NCBI GenBank assembly: GCA_002099365.1
Contig: MSED01000001.1
Coordinates: 186,001 to 250,000 of the forward strand
DNA from: Phialophora verrucosa
Lineage: Eukaryota; Ascomycota; Eurotiomycetes; Chaetothyriales; Herpotrichiellaceae
Direction of reading: 5' to 3'
DNA length: 64,000 nucleotides
Of this stretch, positions 12,622-22,865 are shown one piece after another. Position 1 is the stretch's first letter. Each line of letters begins with the position of its first letter. The position numbers and the translations under genes are program-made. The notes under the pieces are model-generated. The model searched no databases. It was given only the letters and a program-made list of their open reading frames with translations, and was not told the DNA's origin.

Positions 12622-14208
12622 CTACACAACGACTGTCTTCTGTGCAGGGGTAAACGCGTATTTGGCCAGTCTGGCCATCTTCTCTTCAGGACTCGTCTCG
12701 TTATCGGAATAGACCAACCTGGTTGATTTTGGTTTTTCCTTCTCCTTGTCTTTCTTAACTCCTGCTTTGTCTTCCACGGGCTCGGCGGCAGTAGGAGCGG
12801 TGACTGGTGGCGTTGCAGTCTTGACAGAAGCTGCGGCTGCTTCTGCGGCTGCAGCGTTGGCGTCTGCTTGCTTCGAGGCATTTGCGATCAAGTCGTCGAG
12901 AGAAGAAGCGGCTTCGGCGGCGGCGGGCTGTGGCGTTGGTTGTCCAGCTGTAGTTGATGCGGCTTGGCCAGGCGCGTACTGGGGCACGACGTTATGTGAT
13001 TGTGAAGCAGGGAGCTGACCTTGATGCATTTGCTGGAATTGGAAAGCATTGACTGGTGGAGCACCAAATGCTGGTCTCTGCGGCAATCCTGGAGCAGAAG
13101 GTAGACTTACACTGCCAGTACGTACTGGTGCAGGAAAATTACCGTTTGTAGCAGGAGAAAGTGACGGCTGTACAAGAGGCGGAGCTGGTTGTGGAAACCC
13201 TGGAGCTGGAGAGCCAGCATAAGGCGGACGAGGTAGTCCAGCCGGCTGACCGGGGAACGACTGACCTGGATATTGTGGTTGATACTGCGGTGGTGAATAG
13301 CTTGGTTGTGGAGGATAGCCAACCGGCGACGGTTGTTGCTGGAAGGGCGCTGTTGGTGGTGGGGCATATGGCTGTTGCCCATACGGCTGGGTGTACCCTG
13401 GCTGTCCAGGTTGTGGTGTTGGTGTTTGACCATAGCCTCTGACCGTAGGCGGAGATGCGATGGTAGGATATGCAGGCGGGGCCTGATATGGAGTAGAAAC
13501 AGGAGCAGTTGGCTGCGCAAAGGATGGGGGTTGACTGTACGAACCGTTCGTAGGCGGCGCGGCGAACGACTGTTGATATCCGGGATAGGCGGGAGTTGCG
13601 GCCTGCAGGTGGGATGAGTCTATGTGGCCAAACAAGGGGTTGAGTCGACTTACCGGATTCACTTGAGGTTGGGCAAGTTGGGCAGCAGCAGGAGTCTTTG
13701 GGGTGTTGCCACCACTAGATCCTCCCTCGCCATTTTCAGCTGCCAGCTTTGCAGCTTTATGCGCGGCTAATCGTGCCTTGATGTCGGAAATCTGTTCGAT
13801 CTTCGGTTTCTTGGGAGCGTTCGGGAGCGAACCATTCTGAGCATTGTTGCCACTAGCCGCCTGCCGTTCAGCTTGGGCTTGGTGGAAGTTAGTCAGGACT
13901 CGCTGGTTGTGTTGTTGAACAATATCTTCTGGAATTCCCTCCATGCCGAAAATTTCTATGTCAAGACCGACGCGGTTGGGGAGGGCGTTGTCGACGGCGG
14001 TGAGATTCTCCTTGTGGACCTGACTCATGTGGACACTCAAGCCTCCTGCGGTATTCAGTCGTCGGCCACATCTTTCGCACTTGAAGTGTTTGGCTTTCTG
14101 ATGATTGATGAGAATCTTGAGGTCGTCGAAATCGCGCTCGCAGTAGTAGCACCATGGTCGCGCGAGGACTTCTTCGACGTCGGGATGATGACGCTTCTTC
14201 TTGGTCAT
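12622..14208 (-). CDS. BuGZ/ZNF207-like C2H2 zinc-finger protein
   Basis: Single exon of 528 residues. The N-terminal 100 residues carry two C2H2-like fingers: CYYCERDF...H and CERCGRRL...H, followed by HKENLTAVDNALPNR, the signature order of the ZNF207/BuGZ family (in animals a microtubule- and Bub3-binding spindle factor with a splicing link). A central region of about 280 residues is very rich in Pro, Gln, Gly and Tyr, of the sort that phase-separates in animal BuGZ. The last 35 residues (LVYSDNETSPEEKMARL) are conserved in fungal members. The function in fungi is less well known; nuclear location is inferred. The ATG at 14208 begins the family's MTKKKRHHPDVEEVLARPWC start, so start choice is firm. 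Confidence 0.87.
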   Translation of the reverse strand: MTKKKRHHPDVEEVLARPWCYYCERDFDDLKILINHQKAKHFKCERCGRRLNTAGGLSVHMSQVHKENLTAVDNALPNRVGLDIEIFGMEGIPEDIVQQHNQRVLTNFHQAQAERQAASGNNAQNGSLPNAPKKPKIEQISDIKARLAAHKAAKLAAENGEGGSSGGNTPKTPAAAQLAQPQVNPVSRLNPLFGHIDSSHLQAATPAYPGYQQSFAAPPTNGSYSQPPSFAQPTAPVSTPYQAPPAYPTIASPPTVRGYGQTPTPQPGQPGYTQPYGQQPYAPPPTAPFQQQPSPVGYPPQPSYSPPQYQPQYPGQSFPGQPAGLPRPPYAGSPAPGFPQPAPPLVQPSLSPATNGNFPAPVRTGSVSLPSAPGLPQRPAFGAPPVNAFQFQQMHQGQLPASQSHNVVPQYAPGQAASTTAGQPTPQPAAAEAASSLDDLIANASKQADANAAAAEAAAASVKTATPPVTAPTAAEPVEDKAGVKKDKEKEKPKSTRLVYSDNETSPEEKMARLAKYAFTPAQKTVVV

Positions 14209-14789
14209 GTTGGAATGGAGACTCGAGGGGAGAAGGTGGCTGGTTCAGCTGGAACAGGGCCAACAAACACGGAGAGTGTACGTCAGATCGGTCGAAGAGT
14301 GATGAGGCCCTTCTGCAGTACGACAGGTGAAGGATCGCACAGATCTGAAAAGGGATTAAAAGATGATGACCTGAGTATCACCAAATGCCGCGAAGTGAAG
14401 ATAGAGGACGAGACGCAGTTTGCTCCTGCCAAGAGAATTTGATTCTGGAGGCAGCCTTGCGCAGCCTTGCGACGACGATTACCTCAGCAGTCGCCCACAG
14501 TCGGAGATTGGTGAGTGACCCATCGGTGATCCACCAGCGACCACAGCGACCGCTTCATGTCCTCAACATCGACACTTAATCAATTTAAAGATCTATTACG
14601 CTTGTCTTATATAGGACGGACTGCTCTTCTGCATCACAAGGTCAATGCCCACGATCAAGACTTAGCATCCATCCCAAGCTCAAGGCATCGATCGGTTGAG
14701 CAAGACTACGGCAGGTTGAGCAAAATGAGCGCCAGTCTAGATGGCCTGTGAACTTGTCTTCTTCTTCTCGTGACACCCAGGGTGCTGCA
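14209..14789. other. Intergenic region, no gene seen
   Basis: Holds the promoter of the zinc-finger gene (reading left) and the 3' region of the DUF2470 gene. Open frames on the plus strand are antisense or random. No repeats or RNA gene recognised. Confidence 0.4.
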
Positions 14790-15521
14790 TCAGTGCTTCC
14801 CGCCTGTCTTCTTGTCGGCCTCCACCTTCTTCACCACGCGATCGAACCGGGTCAAGCACCCACCACCCTCCAACAGACAATCGACAACCCAGCACCACCA
14901 GACCGCCGTGCCCATCTCAACCCAATGCCTTTTCAACCGGCGGTTGATGAACCACACAGCTTCGCCAGAATGGGCCACGACGATGAACCCCAAAACCAGC
15001 GGCGAGAGGGTATAGCTCAGCCTAGCCAGCCACGGCGCCACCCCGCCGAGACTCCAGATCTTCGCGATGACAGATGCAGACTCCGGTCTCAGAGACTCGC
15101 GGAAGGGAAAGGTCGAGAAAATCAGCAAGCACAACCCGCTGAGCATCCACTGCCACGCCCGATCAGGCAGGACGTAGTCCTTTATTACCACGTCAGATAG
15201 ACCCAACTCCTGGAGGCAGAAGACGTGCATGTCGACTAGTCTTTCGCGAGCTTCCATAAGAGACTTCATTGGCGGTTCGAAAGCAATCACGTGGCGCCCG
15301 TAGCTAGATTCCACGAGGATGTGTTCGGGCGTGATGTCCACCATTTTGGCCGCGGTGGTGCCCGCAGAAGGGACGTGAGAGTAGTGCTGCAGGTAGAGGC
15401 GTAGTGAGAGTTGGTGATCGGCATTCATGTGTGTGAGGATGCGGTTCTTCATTGCTGCTGCGTCTGGAGGTCCACGTGCTGTTGCCGCTGGCGTTGAGGG
15501 CGGGACATTAGAGGTCGCCAT
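14790..15521 (-). CDS. DUF2470 integral membrane protein
   Basis: Single exon, 243 residues. Residues about 22-110 form a DUF2470 domain: the MKNRILTHMNADHQLSL start with the conserved H-x-N-x-D-H pattern resembles the split-barrel, haem-oxygenase-like HugZ/FMN-binding C-terminal domain. Residues 120-225 contain hydrophobic segments (WMLSGLCLLIFSTF, ARLSYTLSPLVLGFIVVA and a Trp-rich AVWWCWVVDCLL segment), giving probably three membrane helices. The combination of soluble DUF2470 plus membrane tail is common in filamentous ascomycetes, where it has no assigned role. I make no functional claim. Start is the only ATG that includes the whole domain. Confidence 0.75.
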   Translation of the reverse strand: MATSNVPPSTPAATARGPPDAAAMKNRILTHMNADHQLSLRLYLQHYSHVPSAGTTAAKMVDITPEHILVESSYGRHVIAFEPPMKSLMEARERLVDMHVFCLQELGLSDVVIKDYVLPDRAWQWMLSGLCLLIFSTFPFRESLRPESASVIAKIWSLGGVAPWLARLSYTLSPLVLGFIVVAHSGEAVWFINRRLKRHWVEMGTAVWWCWVVDCLLEGGGCLTRFDRVVKKVEADKKTGGKH

Positions 15522-16080
15522 TTCGAAGCCTTGAAATCAGACGAAAGCAGTTGAGTGGAAGACGCGCCGGGGCCGTGTTTCTTTTCCGAAGCTGAAGCAA
15601 TCTCCCATATAGATGTGGAGGATTATATCCCGACGATGTGGTGCAGTCTTGTTACCAAAGCCTTGCGACAGCGACACCGACACCGACACCGGAGCACGGA
15701 GAACCAAATGCCAAGACAGCTCGTCGTGGGGCACCCCTCTTTAGGACTAGCGTAAAACACCTTTCGTGGGAACTAATGACGGTGGCTTGTGATTGGCCCC
15801 CGGAAGTACCCCTCACAGGAACCTACCGAGTACGAGGAATTAAATACTCGTGATAGTTCCAAGCAGTACCCCGTACCCTTGGGAGCAGGCCTGACTCAAT
15901 ATCGGACGCACCTATCGTGATGATGTGGTTCTAGAATACCGGGGGCGAGTGCTCGCTCTTGTACAATGTCGCTTGACATTATACGATCTTTGAACCGAGG
16001 GCGTTGCGATACAAGCAGCCGGATCCTTCACAACTTGATCTCTCATGAACACCGGGTAGAGATTGCGGCTATAAACCCCC
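15522..16080. other. Intergenic region, no gene seen
   Basis: Promoter of the DUF2470 gene and 3' region of the permease. A short run of GACACC repeats lies near 15670-15690. No coding frame supported. Confidence 0.4.
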
Positions 16081-17927
16081 CTACCAAATCCTCTCCCAGG
16101 TCCTGCTGACTATATTCAGCTTTGCCAATCGCGCCCTCTCCAACTCCTTGAATTGATCGTCTTCCCATTCTTTACACTCTTCATCGATCTCGGCTTTTCC
16201 GCTCCAGATATCGCACGTCTCGGGATCTACCCACTTCGTGCGCTTCACGACCTTCCAGAAAACGAACATGAAGACGCCATACGCGAGCCCAAAATAGCTG
16301 GTGACGAATCCCTGGGTGCTCCACGGCACGAAGCAGTCAAAGCCGATGAACAGCATGACAACGCAACCGACGCCGATGGCCAGCCACGCGATGTAAGGTG
16401 CAAACGGTGCCTTGTAGGGAAGAGTGTTGCGATCGATTCCTTGGGCCTTGAGGGCGCGGTACCAGCCGAGGTAGGTCCATAGCATACCCGTGTAAGTCAG
16501 GATAAAGGTGATGGTGCAAATGGAAATAAACCAGTAGAAGACCGTCACCGCCGAGTTGGAGGCGACAAGGTATGTGATCAAGGAGATGACCGTGACCACT
16601 AGAACACAATAGGTCGGGATTCCAGATTTGGTGCACTTCATCAAGAACTTGGGTGCCTGGCCGTCTCGAGCGAGCGAATAGAGCGTTCGGCTGGTGGAGT
16701 AAAGATAGGCATTGCCGCAGGAGAGGCCAGACAGAAGAATGAGGGAGTTGATGAAGCTCGGGAGGCCGGTAATCCCCAAGTTCTGGATTCCCACGACCCA
16801 AGGCGAAGCGGCCGCACCAGCTTTCCCGTCGCTTATGGCACTGATGAGTCGAGCATCTCGAGAGGAGCAAATGATTCCAACACAGAACACGCCCACAACA
16901 TAGAAGCCCACCAGTCGGTAGAAGACGAGGCGACAAACGCGGGGAATTGTTCGTCGTGGATTTTGGATTTCGCCTGCTGCGAGAGCGATCAAGTCTGGTC
17001 CCGAGATTGTAAATGCGGCATATCGAACAACGGCCCAGAATCCGAGAAAGCGTCCGGTGGTGCCGGTGGTGTAATATGGGTGCATGGCCATGCCATGTTT
17101 CCAGTAGCGGAAGCCATATGCATCATGTTTGGGATTCCCACCAACCATGGTGATGAAAGTAAGGAGTATAAGCCCAATAAGAAGGAGGATCTTGGTCGAG
17201 GCCATGATGAATTCGGACTCGCCGTACCATCTGCATTGCCATGATTAGAGCCTGGAGGCAGTTTGCGTGATCTGCACGGTAGACCTACCTCACAGCCACA
17301 AGATTAAAGAAGACGCAGACCACCAGGGCCATTGTGACCCAAACAGCAGGATTCACGCTGGTGTTCCAATAAGTCATGACCGTGGCGACAGAAGCATACT
17401 CGGTGCAGACAAGCATCGCCCCGGCGAAGAAGTAGGTCCAACCCATGGCGAATCCCAGAGCAGGATCAACGTATCGGCCGCTGAGCTCGAAAATGGTGCC
17501 TCGTACAGGCAGCCATGCGAGCATCTCTCCCACCAGTATGTAGGCCGGCCACATAAAGAGCAGGCCCCAGAATATATAGCCCAGAACAAGTGAGAGCGGG
17601 CCGGCATTCTTCAGACTGCCACCGATGCCCACAAAGAGGGCTGTTCCTATGCTTCCACCGATCGCCATCAATTGAACGTGACTATTGTGCAATCAGTGCT
17701 GGAACTTGTGGCGGTAGAAACGAACGCATTGCTCTGCCCTTCGCACCATTGGAACAGTCCCGCGGACACACTCACCGGGGCGTGAGACCCCGCTTTGTCT
17801 GACGGTACTTGGCCCATTCAGTCACGGAAAGACGTCTCCCGTACACTTCGCCTTCTCGCAATGGCTCTTCCGAGACGACAACCGCCTCTCCGCCGCGGAT
17901 CTGCTTGCTATCTTTTTCGTTGTCCAT
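16081..17927 (-). CDS. Amino acid permease (YAT/APC family)
   Basis: Three exons on the minus strand: 17927-17776, 17681-17289, 17230-16081 (introns 94 and 58 nt), 564 residues. Splicing rebuilds the family hallmark LTPRHVQLMAIGGSIGT at the start of the first membrane helix, and NLVAVRWYGESEF at the second junction; both junctions keep frame. The hydrophilic N-tail (about 50 residues) is followed by roughly twelve hydrophobic segments; FTISGPDLIALAAGE is the conserved helix-6 region of fungal amino-acid permeases. It should be a plasma-membrane proton symporter for amino acids; the substrate cannot be read from the sequence. An AGATAA (GATA-factor type) site and a TATA-like box lie just upstream, which would fit nitrogen control. 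Confidence 0.92.
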
Positions 17928-17987
17928 CTTGCTGTGGTGGTGTAAGCGACCATGAGCATCGATGTCCAACGGGCTTCCCGCGGTACC

Positions 17988-18008
17988 TATATAAGCGAGC
18001 AGAGATAA
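17988..18008 (-). promoter_or_regulatory. TATA-like box and GATA site upstream of the permease
   Basis: TATATAA on the plus strand at 17988-17994 reads TTATATA on the gene's strand about 60 bases before its ATG. AGATAA at 18003-18008 matches HGATAR, the binding site of AreA-type nitrogen regulators. One site alone is weak evidence because it is expected often by chance. Confidence 0.3.
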
Positions 18009-18733
18009 GGGCCAGAGATGGTAAAATAGTCCATGTCGACGGCCGAATAGGGCTTGAAATCCCAAGCAGTGATAGTTGCGGGCATCTCCACGATCGACCG
18101 GGATGTTTACCCTGCGGATTCTAGTCCCCAGGCCATCGCGACTCGACCGAAAGACGAGATAAACAGGAATGGCTAGGCCCTCCAAAGGTCATCTGTACTT
18201 GTTTTCGGTGTTCGGGGAGGAGATCACTACGTGCCGTCGATCCTGTTATCCAGAACGTGGTGTACGTGATAGCCTATTGAGCCTGAGGTCCAGTCGAGAG
18301 ACGGGTACTCCGTACCCCGTAAAGAGAACGATACAGGCCAAGCAGTGCTGATAGTCGGCGCGGTTACATTCCAGGTGATCTGCCGCCTGTGCCAAGGCTG
18401 GGCAATCATACTGCAACCGGCAAAGTCGAGGCGGTCTTGAAGCTTTATCGCGTGGCTTATCTCTCTCACCCATTTGCCGTTCCCAGGGATTGGGGCGAGA
18501 AGGAGTTGTACGCTGTAACTTCCTGTTGCGGCTCGAGATTTTGTAGAAATTGGTGAGTCTAAACTTCCAGCCCTGGGAGGCAACCTTCGCGTATTTCCAC
18601 GTGGAATGAGACCGGTATCAATTGGCCGCATGATTGCTAGTCTGCATGCCTTCCTTTGCATGGTCTCGCCCTCATATGAAAGAGGTGCAAGCTCAAAGGA
18701 GCATCCACCAGCAAGAGTGGTCGCGAATCTTCG

Positions 18734-19051
18734 TTAGCGACGAAGATCTCCGTAGCCTAGGAGCCGCACCGTTCCAGGAGCTACTTCTGCCGTATTTCCG
18801 TTCTTGTTGACATTGGTCCATGTCTCATGCGATGGAAGAAGAACTCTCCACAGATTGATAGGACCGAGCAGCATCTCATAACCGAATTCTGCAGCCGTTG
18901 AAAGCCCCGGCAAGAGACACGTTTTCGGTATGCACTCGTTCGCAGACTCGACCACTGTCAATTGAGTGGCCACCGCTCGGTCTAGATCCTGTTTCTGCGC
19001 ACCATGAGGTCCTGTGACCGGTGAGGCCATGGCCAACATCGTGAACGCCAT
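18734..19051 (-). CDS. Doubtful small open reading frame (105 aa)
   Basis: From the ATG at 19051 the frame gives 105 residues ending in LGYGDLRR. It has a short hydrophobic start and no motif I recognise; no splice signals extend it convincingly. It is listed only because the frame is uninterrupted in an otherwise gene-free 2-kb stretch. It could equally be chance. Confidence 0.13.
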   Translation of the reverse strand: MAFTMLAMASPVTGPHGAQKQDLDRAVATQLTVVESANECIPKTCLLPGLSTAAEFGYEMLLGPINLWRVLLPSHETWTNVNKNGNTAEVAPGTVRLLGYGDLRR

Positions 19052-19974
19052 ATGCTCCACACGCGTGAAAGCATTCAAAGCAAGAAGACCAAAAATTTCA
19101 AAATGGCGAGGGAAGAAACTTATCTCATTAGCAGGTTAATGAAGGTTCAACGATTTATTTCCATCACCGAATGGTACTTTAAGTCACCCACGTGACATGG
19201 CCTCAGCAATCCCAACTCACTCCCTCGCCATGCTACACCTATTCGTAGTAATCCTTTCAACAGTCCTTGTCGCTCCTCTCTCAGCTCGTGCGCACTAGAC
19301 TCCACGAACAGTCGGCAAGGAGGCCAGAATCGAAATAGTCTTTTTTTCACTTTGGCTAGGTTCACTTCACGGCCGAGATCACCAGGAATCCAGCCAACTG
19401 ACCATACGGAGTACAAAGGCTTGCCGCGGGCAGACGTCGCCAGTAATTTCGACAAGGAGACTAAACAAATGCTGCTTGCGGCCCCGAGTTCATATGTATA
19501 TATCCCTGTTGCAACCAAAGAGATGCTGCTAATATGTTGCCAATTTCTGACCAAGATATCCTCCTAACAGAAATATGAGATCCTCTCCGCGCTCCTCTCT
19601 CCCCTCTCCTCTCCCAGGTGCCTTCTCTTGAATCCTTTACGCCCTTCAGACCCCCCTTCTGACGTCCGTATCTTTGTGACGGCCTCTTCATTTCCTTGGT
19701 CCTCTCCCATATCCAACATCGTAACCCATCACATCGTAGCTCGTCTCAATGTATTCTTGACCTGATAAGGATATAGAGAGCTAGCCGTGCAGGTCTATGT
19801 CTCCTTCGAGACGTCCGAGTGTCTACTCAGAACACGGCGCGACCCGGCTCGGCGCTATATCGTTGTTTAGGCTCTGACGAGCCAGCTTCCGACACAATTA
19901 GACTTGCAGAGAACAGCTTGCCTGCTGAGATTCCAACCCGTACACTGTGCGTGTCCCAGTGCTCTGCTTTTTGT

Positions 19975-22865
19975 TCAACCATTCCCGGCACCATCGCTCA
20001 CTACCGCATGCGCAAAGAGCAAAAGTTCGGCGTTTTGTGGATTTGACGAGTTCGCAGCACGGGTTTCGCGCCAATCCAGCAGAGCTTCATGTACTGCCTC
20101 GTCACTATCGATCAGGATAAAGTCGCCGTCCTCGTCGCGGTATCGTAACCGGACCGAGCCCGAGGCAATGGAATGGTTGGTGAACCGTGCCAGCTTTGCG
20201 TCGATTCGGTCTGCTAGGGACCGGAACTGGATGTTGCTGGCTATTATCATCGACACGTAGTTCTCATCGAAACAGACCTTGGCTTTGAGCTGACTTGGGA
20301 TATATGAATCTCCGTCACTGGAAGGTGACGAAACCGGAGGTGAGAAAGGTCGGCCTTGTGATAGTGACGGTGCGTGTCCGGGCCGTCTAACCTCAGGACC
20401 GTACGACTGATCGTAGGTATATCCATGACTCGGCATGCCGGGGCGCACCGCCTGGGGCAACCCGTACTGCTGATGAGGAGTACCGCCCCGCGAAGGGGGC
20501 GCATTATTCGGTGAATTGCTTTGACTTCTACTGGGAGGCGCCATCTGCTTTGCCATGTGCGCGGGGATAGGGGGCACAGTTGGCACATTTTCAGATGATG
20601 TATATTTTCGGCTTTGTTGTATCATAGGATGCACATCGGGGCTGCTTGCCGAGCGCATGCGAGGCGCCTGCATACCAGGACCGGACGACTGTCCTCGATT
20701 TCGACCGTTGGGCAGGTATGGATTTCCATTCGACTGGCCGTTCGGGTTCCGAGCCATGGCAGGCGCCGTGTTCCGGTGTGACTCGGGAGCGTACATGCTT
20801 CCACCGACCGGAGTGGTGCCACGCTGGTAGCCCACAAAAGCCGACTGCGAACTTGACCGGGCAGACATCGAGGATCCTGGAGGTGTGTCCCTATCAATAG
20901 GGGAGAAATATGAGCCAGCGGGGTACTCTTGCGGAGACACCAGCGGCAGACCGCGAGTGTTCAGCGAAAGGCCGCCCATCTCAGCAGTGGGAACCCGCAT
21001 CCGCCCTGAGGACATATGAGGACCGCTACCACCACTGCCGTTGGTTGCAGAACGTGACCGCAGGCTCGTGCTCGAAGCATTTCTGCTCATGCTAAACTCC
21101 GAATACCCGTTGACGTCCGTGCCGCCATAGGTGGTCCCAGAGAGTCTGCTGTAGTCGTCATCTTCTTCTTGGGTAAGATACGGATTCTCCAGATTTGCTC
21201 CCTGTAATGAGAGAAGATGTGTCTCAGAGATACCTCTCGATTTGGCCTCCAGCATGCAGGACGAACGCTGAGTCTCGATCATGTTGTGCCATTTTTGCAG
21301 AGTGTCGTCGTTCTTGAATTTGATAATGAATGTTTCCACCGCCGGCTCGCCTTTCCACGATATCTGCAAAGAATAATTGCCGGGACTCGTTTGGGGTGTG
21401 ACCGTGGTGACGTTGGTGAAATAGATTCGGCCCTTCAAGTTCATTTTTGGCTTGCCCCGAAGACTGAGCGAGGGCTTGCTGTTCGCCAACCTGTTTTTGG
21501 GCTTGTTGGCATTGACATCCTTGCACATGATGAGGATGCGGCTGAAAAGGTAGATGTGATACTCCTTCTCCTCCGACCGAAGACCGCTGTCCTTCATCAC
21601 ATTGAACGTGCCAAGCAGAAGTAGTTCCCCGAGCGAGGTGATCTGTAGTTGTTTCCAGTCGTCGATCCGCTCTTGCAGATCTTGGAGAGCATCGTCCCTA
21701 GTCTCTTTGTCGATAGAAGCATCCGCCTGCATCAGCACGTCTTGAATAATTGCGATCGCGTTTGTCAAATCGGACTTCAACTGTTCGTCTTGGGTTTGAT
21801 TGAGAAGATCCTAGGAAAATCAGTTGCAATTCGTATGGACCAAGGGGATAAACTGACCTTCAGCAACAACGGATACTTCGTCAGCCGCTGAAATGGCTTA
21901 AGGAGAAATCCGTTCAGAATGGTCGGGTTTGCTAGCATTTGCTGTGTCAGTGGCGAACGGGCATGAGCAACCATCTTGTCCCATTCCTGCTGGCAAGCGG
22001 TTTCACATCTCCTCTGGTTGGCGATGAAAGGCTCATATTGTCTGAAGGGGTCTTTGTAGTGGACAAACAGTTGCCCCCAGTTTTGCTGCTCCTCGGGTAT
22101 CTCATTTTGTTGCTCAATACGGATCAAAAATCGTTGGGCAAAATCCAGAAGGTTATTCAGGTTAAGAAAGATATTGTGAATGGCATCGCCCGTCAGCGCG
22201 CCGACTTCCTCCAACTCCTTCTTCAAAGCCTGCAAATTCTGCAAGTGATGGACATACTGCCTTTCAGTCTCCACCAGTTCCCTCAAGATATACTGCCTCC
22301 GAGTCATCGACTTCGGCGCTTGTTCGGGAGCATTGGAGCCAGTGTCGGTCCCGTCCCGGGAGTCTTCGCTATCCGTCGAGGGATGTAACTTGCCACTTAG
22401 TCGCAACATATCCAGCACACGATTGACGAGTTTCGTCACTTTGACAAAGCCAGTGGTATTATCGCTGTATAAGTCCGTGACCGTGAAGGTGTCTGCTGCT
22501 GGGATGTTCATCTTCTGCATGCAAGACTTGATGAAGAGGAAGGCAGCCTCTTTTCCCACCCTATCAGGGCGGTTGGTGCCCACCATAAGATCGCCTTCCT
22601 CGGGGTCGGAAGCATTATAGATGGTGAGCAAGGGCAGTCCACTCCGGAAACATTGCCACAGGGATGATACTGGATCCGTCAATCCGTCTGCCTCGCGCTC
22701 TTCCATCTCGTCGAGGTAGGGGCGGAAGCCAGGGACTCCAGACAAGCGCCTGCGCAGTTTGATGCATATCTGGTAAAGCGATTCTCCGTCTCTTGCATTT
22801 ATAATGTTGTCCTTGTCCAGGATGGGTCCATGGTCGCCGTTCATTGTTGGCGGAGATGCCAACAT
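19975..22865 (-). CDS. CDC24: Rho guanine nucleotide exchange factor CDC24 (for Cdc42)
   Basis: Two exons, 22865-21858 and 21810-19975, with a 47-nt intron inside the DH domain (LLLK joined to DLLNQTQDEQ, acceptor CCTAG); 947 residues. Order of domains: calponin-homology-like CDC24 region about 30-160, RhoGEF/DH about 185-370 (starting at REYILREL-type helix, RRQYILRELVETERQYV), PH about 385-520, a long Ser/Pro-rich disordered stretch about 560-840, and a C-terminal PB1 domain about 850-935 with the acidic DEDGDFILIDSDE loop. This is the CDC24 arrangement; the protein activates Cdc42 at sites of polar growth and its PB1 domain binds the Bem1 scaffold. An alternative start at the next ATG (22844) would remove seven residues. 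The long leader upstream may hold a further exon, which I do not see. Confidence 0.93.

Larger units (their letters stand above)
17928..19974. other. Two-kilobase intergenic region
   Basis: Contains the permease promoter and the 3' region of CDC24. Two copies of the TACTCCGTA/TACGGAGTA word occur at 18306-18314 and 19405-19413. One weak open frame (18734-19051, minus) is listed separately; the 144-residue minus-strand frame at 18227-18661 shows no family resemblance and is not called. Confidence 0.4.

Noticed and set aside
18227..18661. Minus-strand frame of 144 residues
   Set aside because: No motif and random-looking composition in the permease upstream region.
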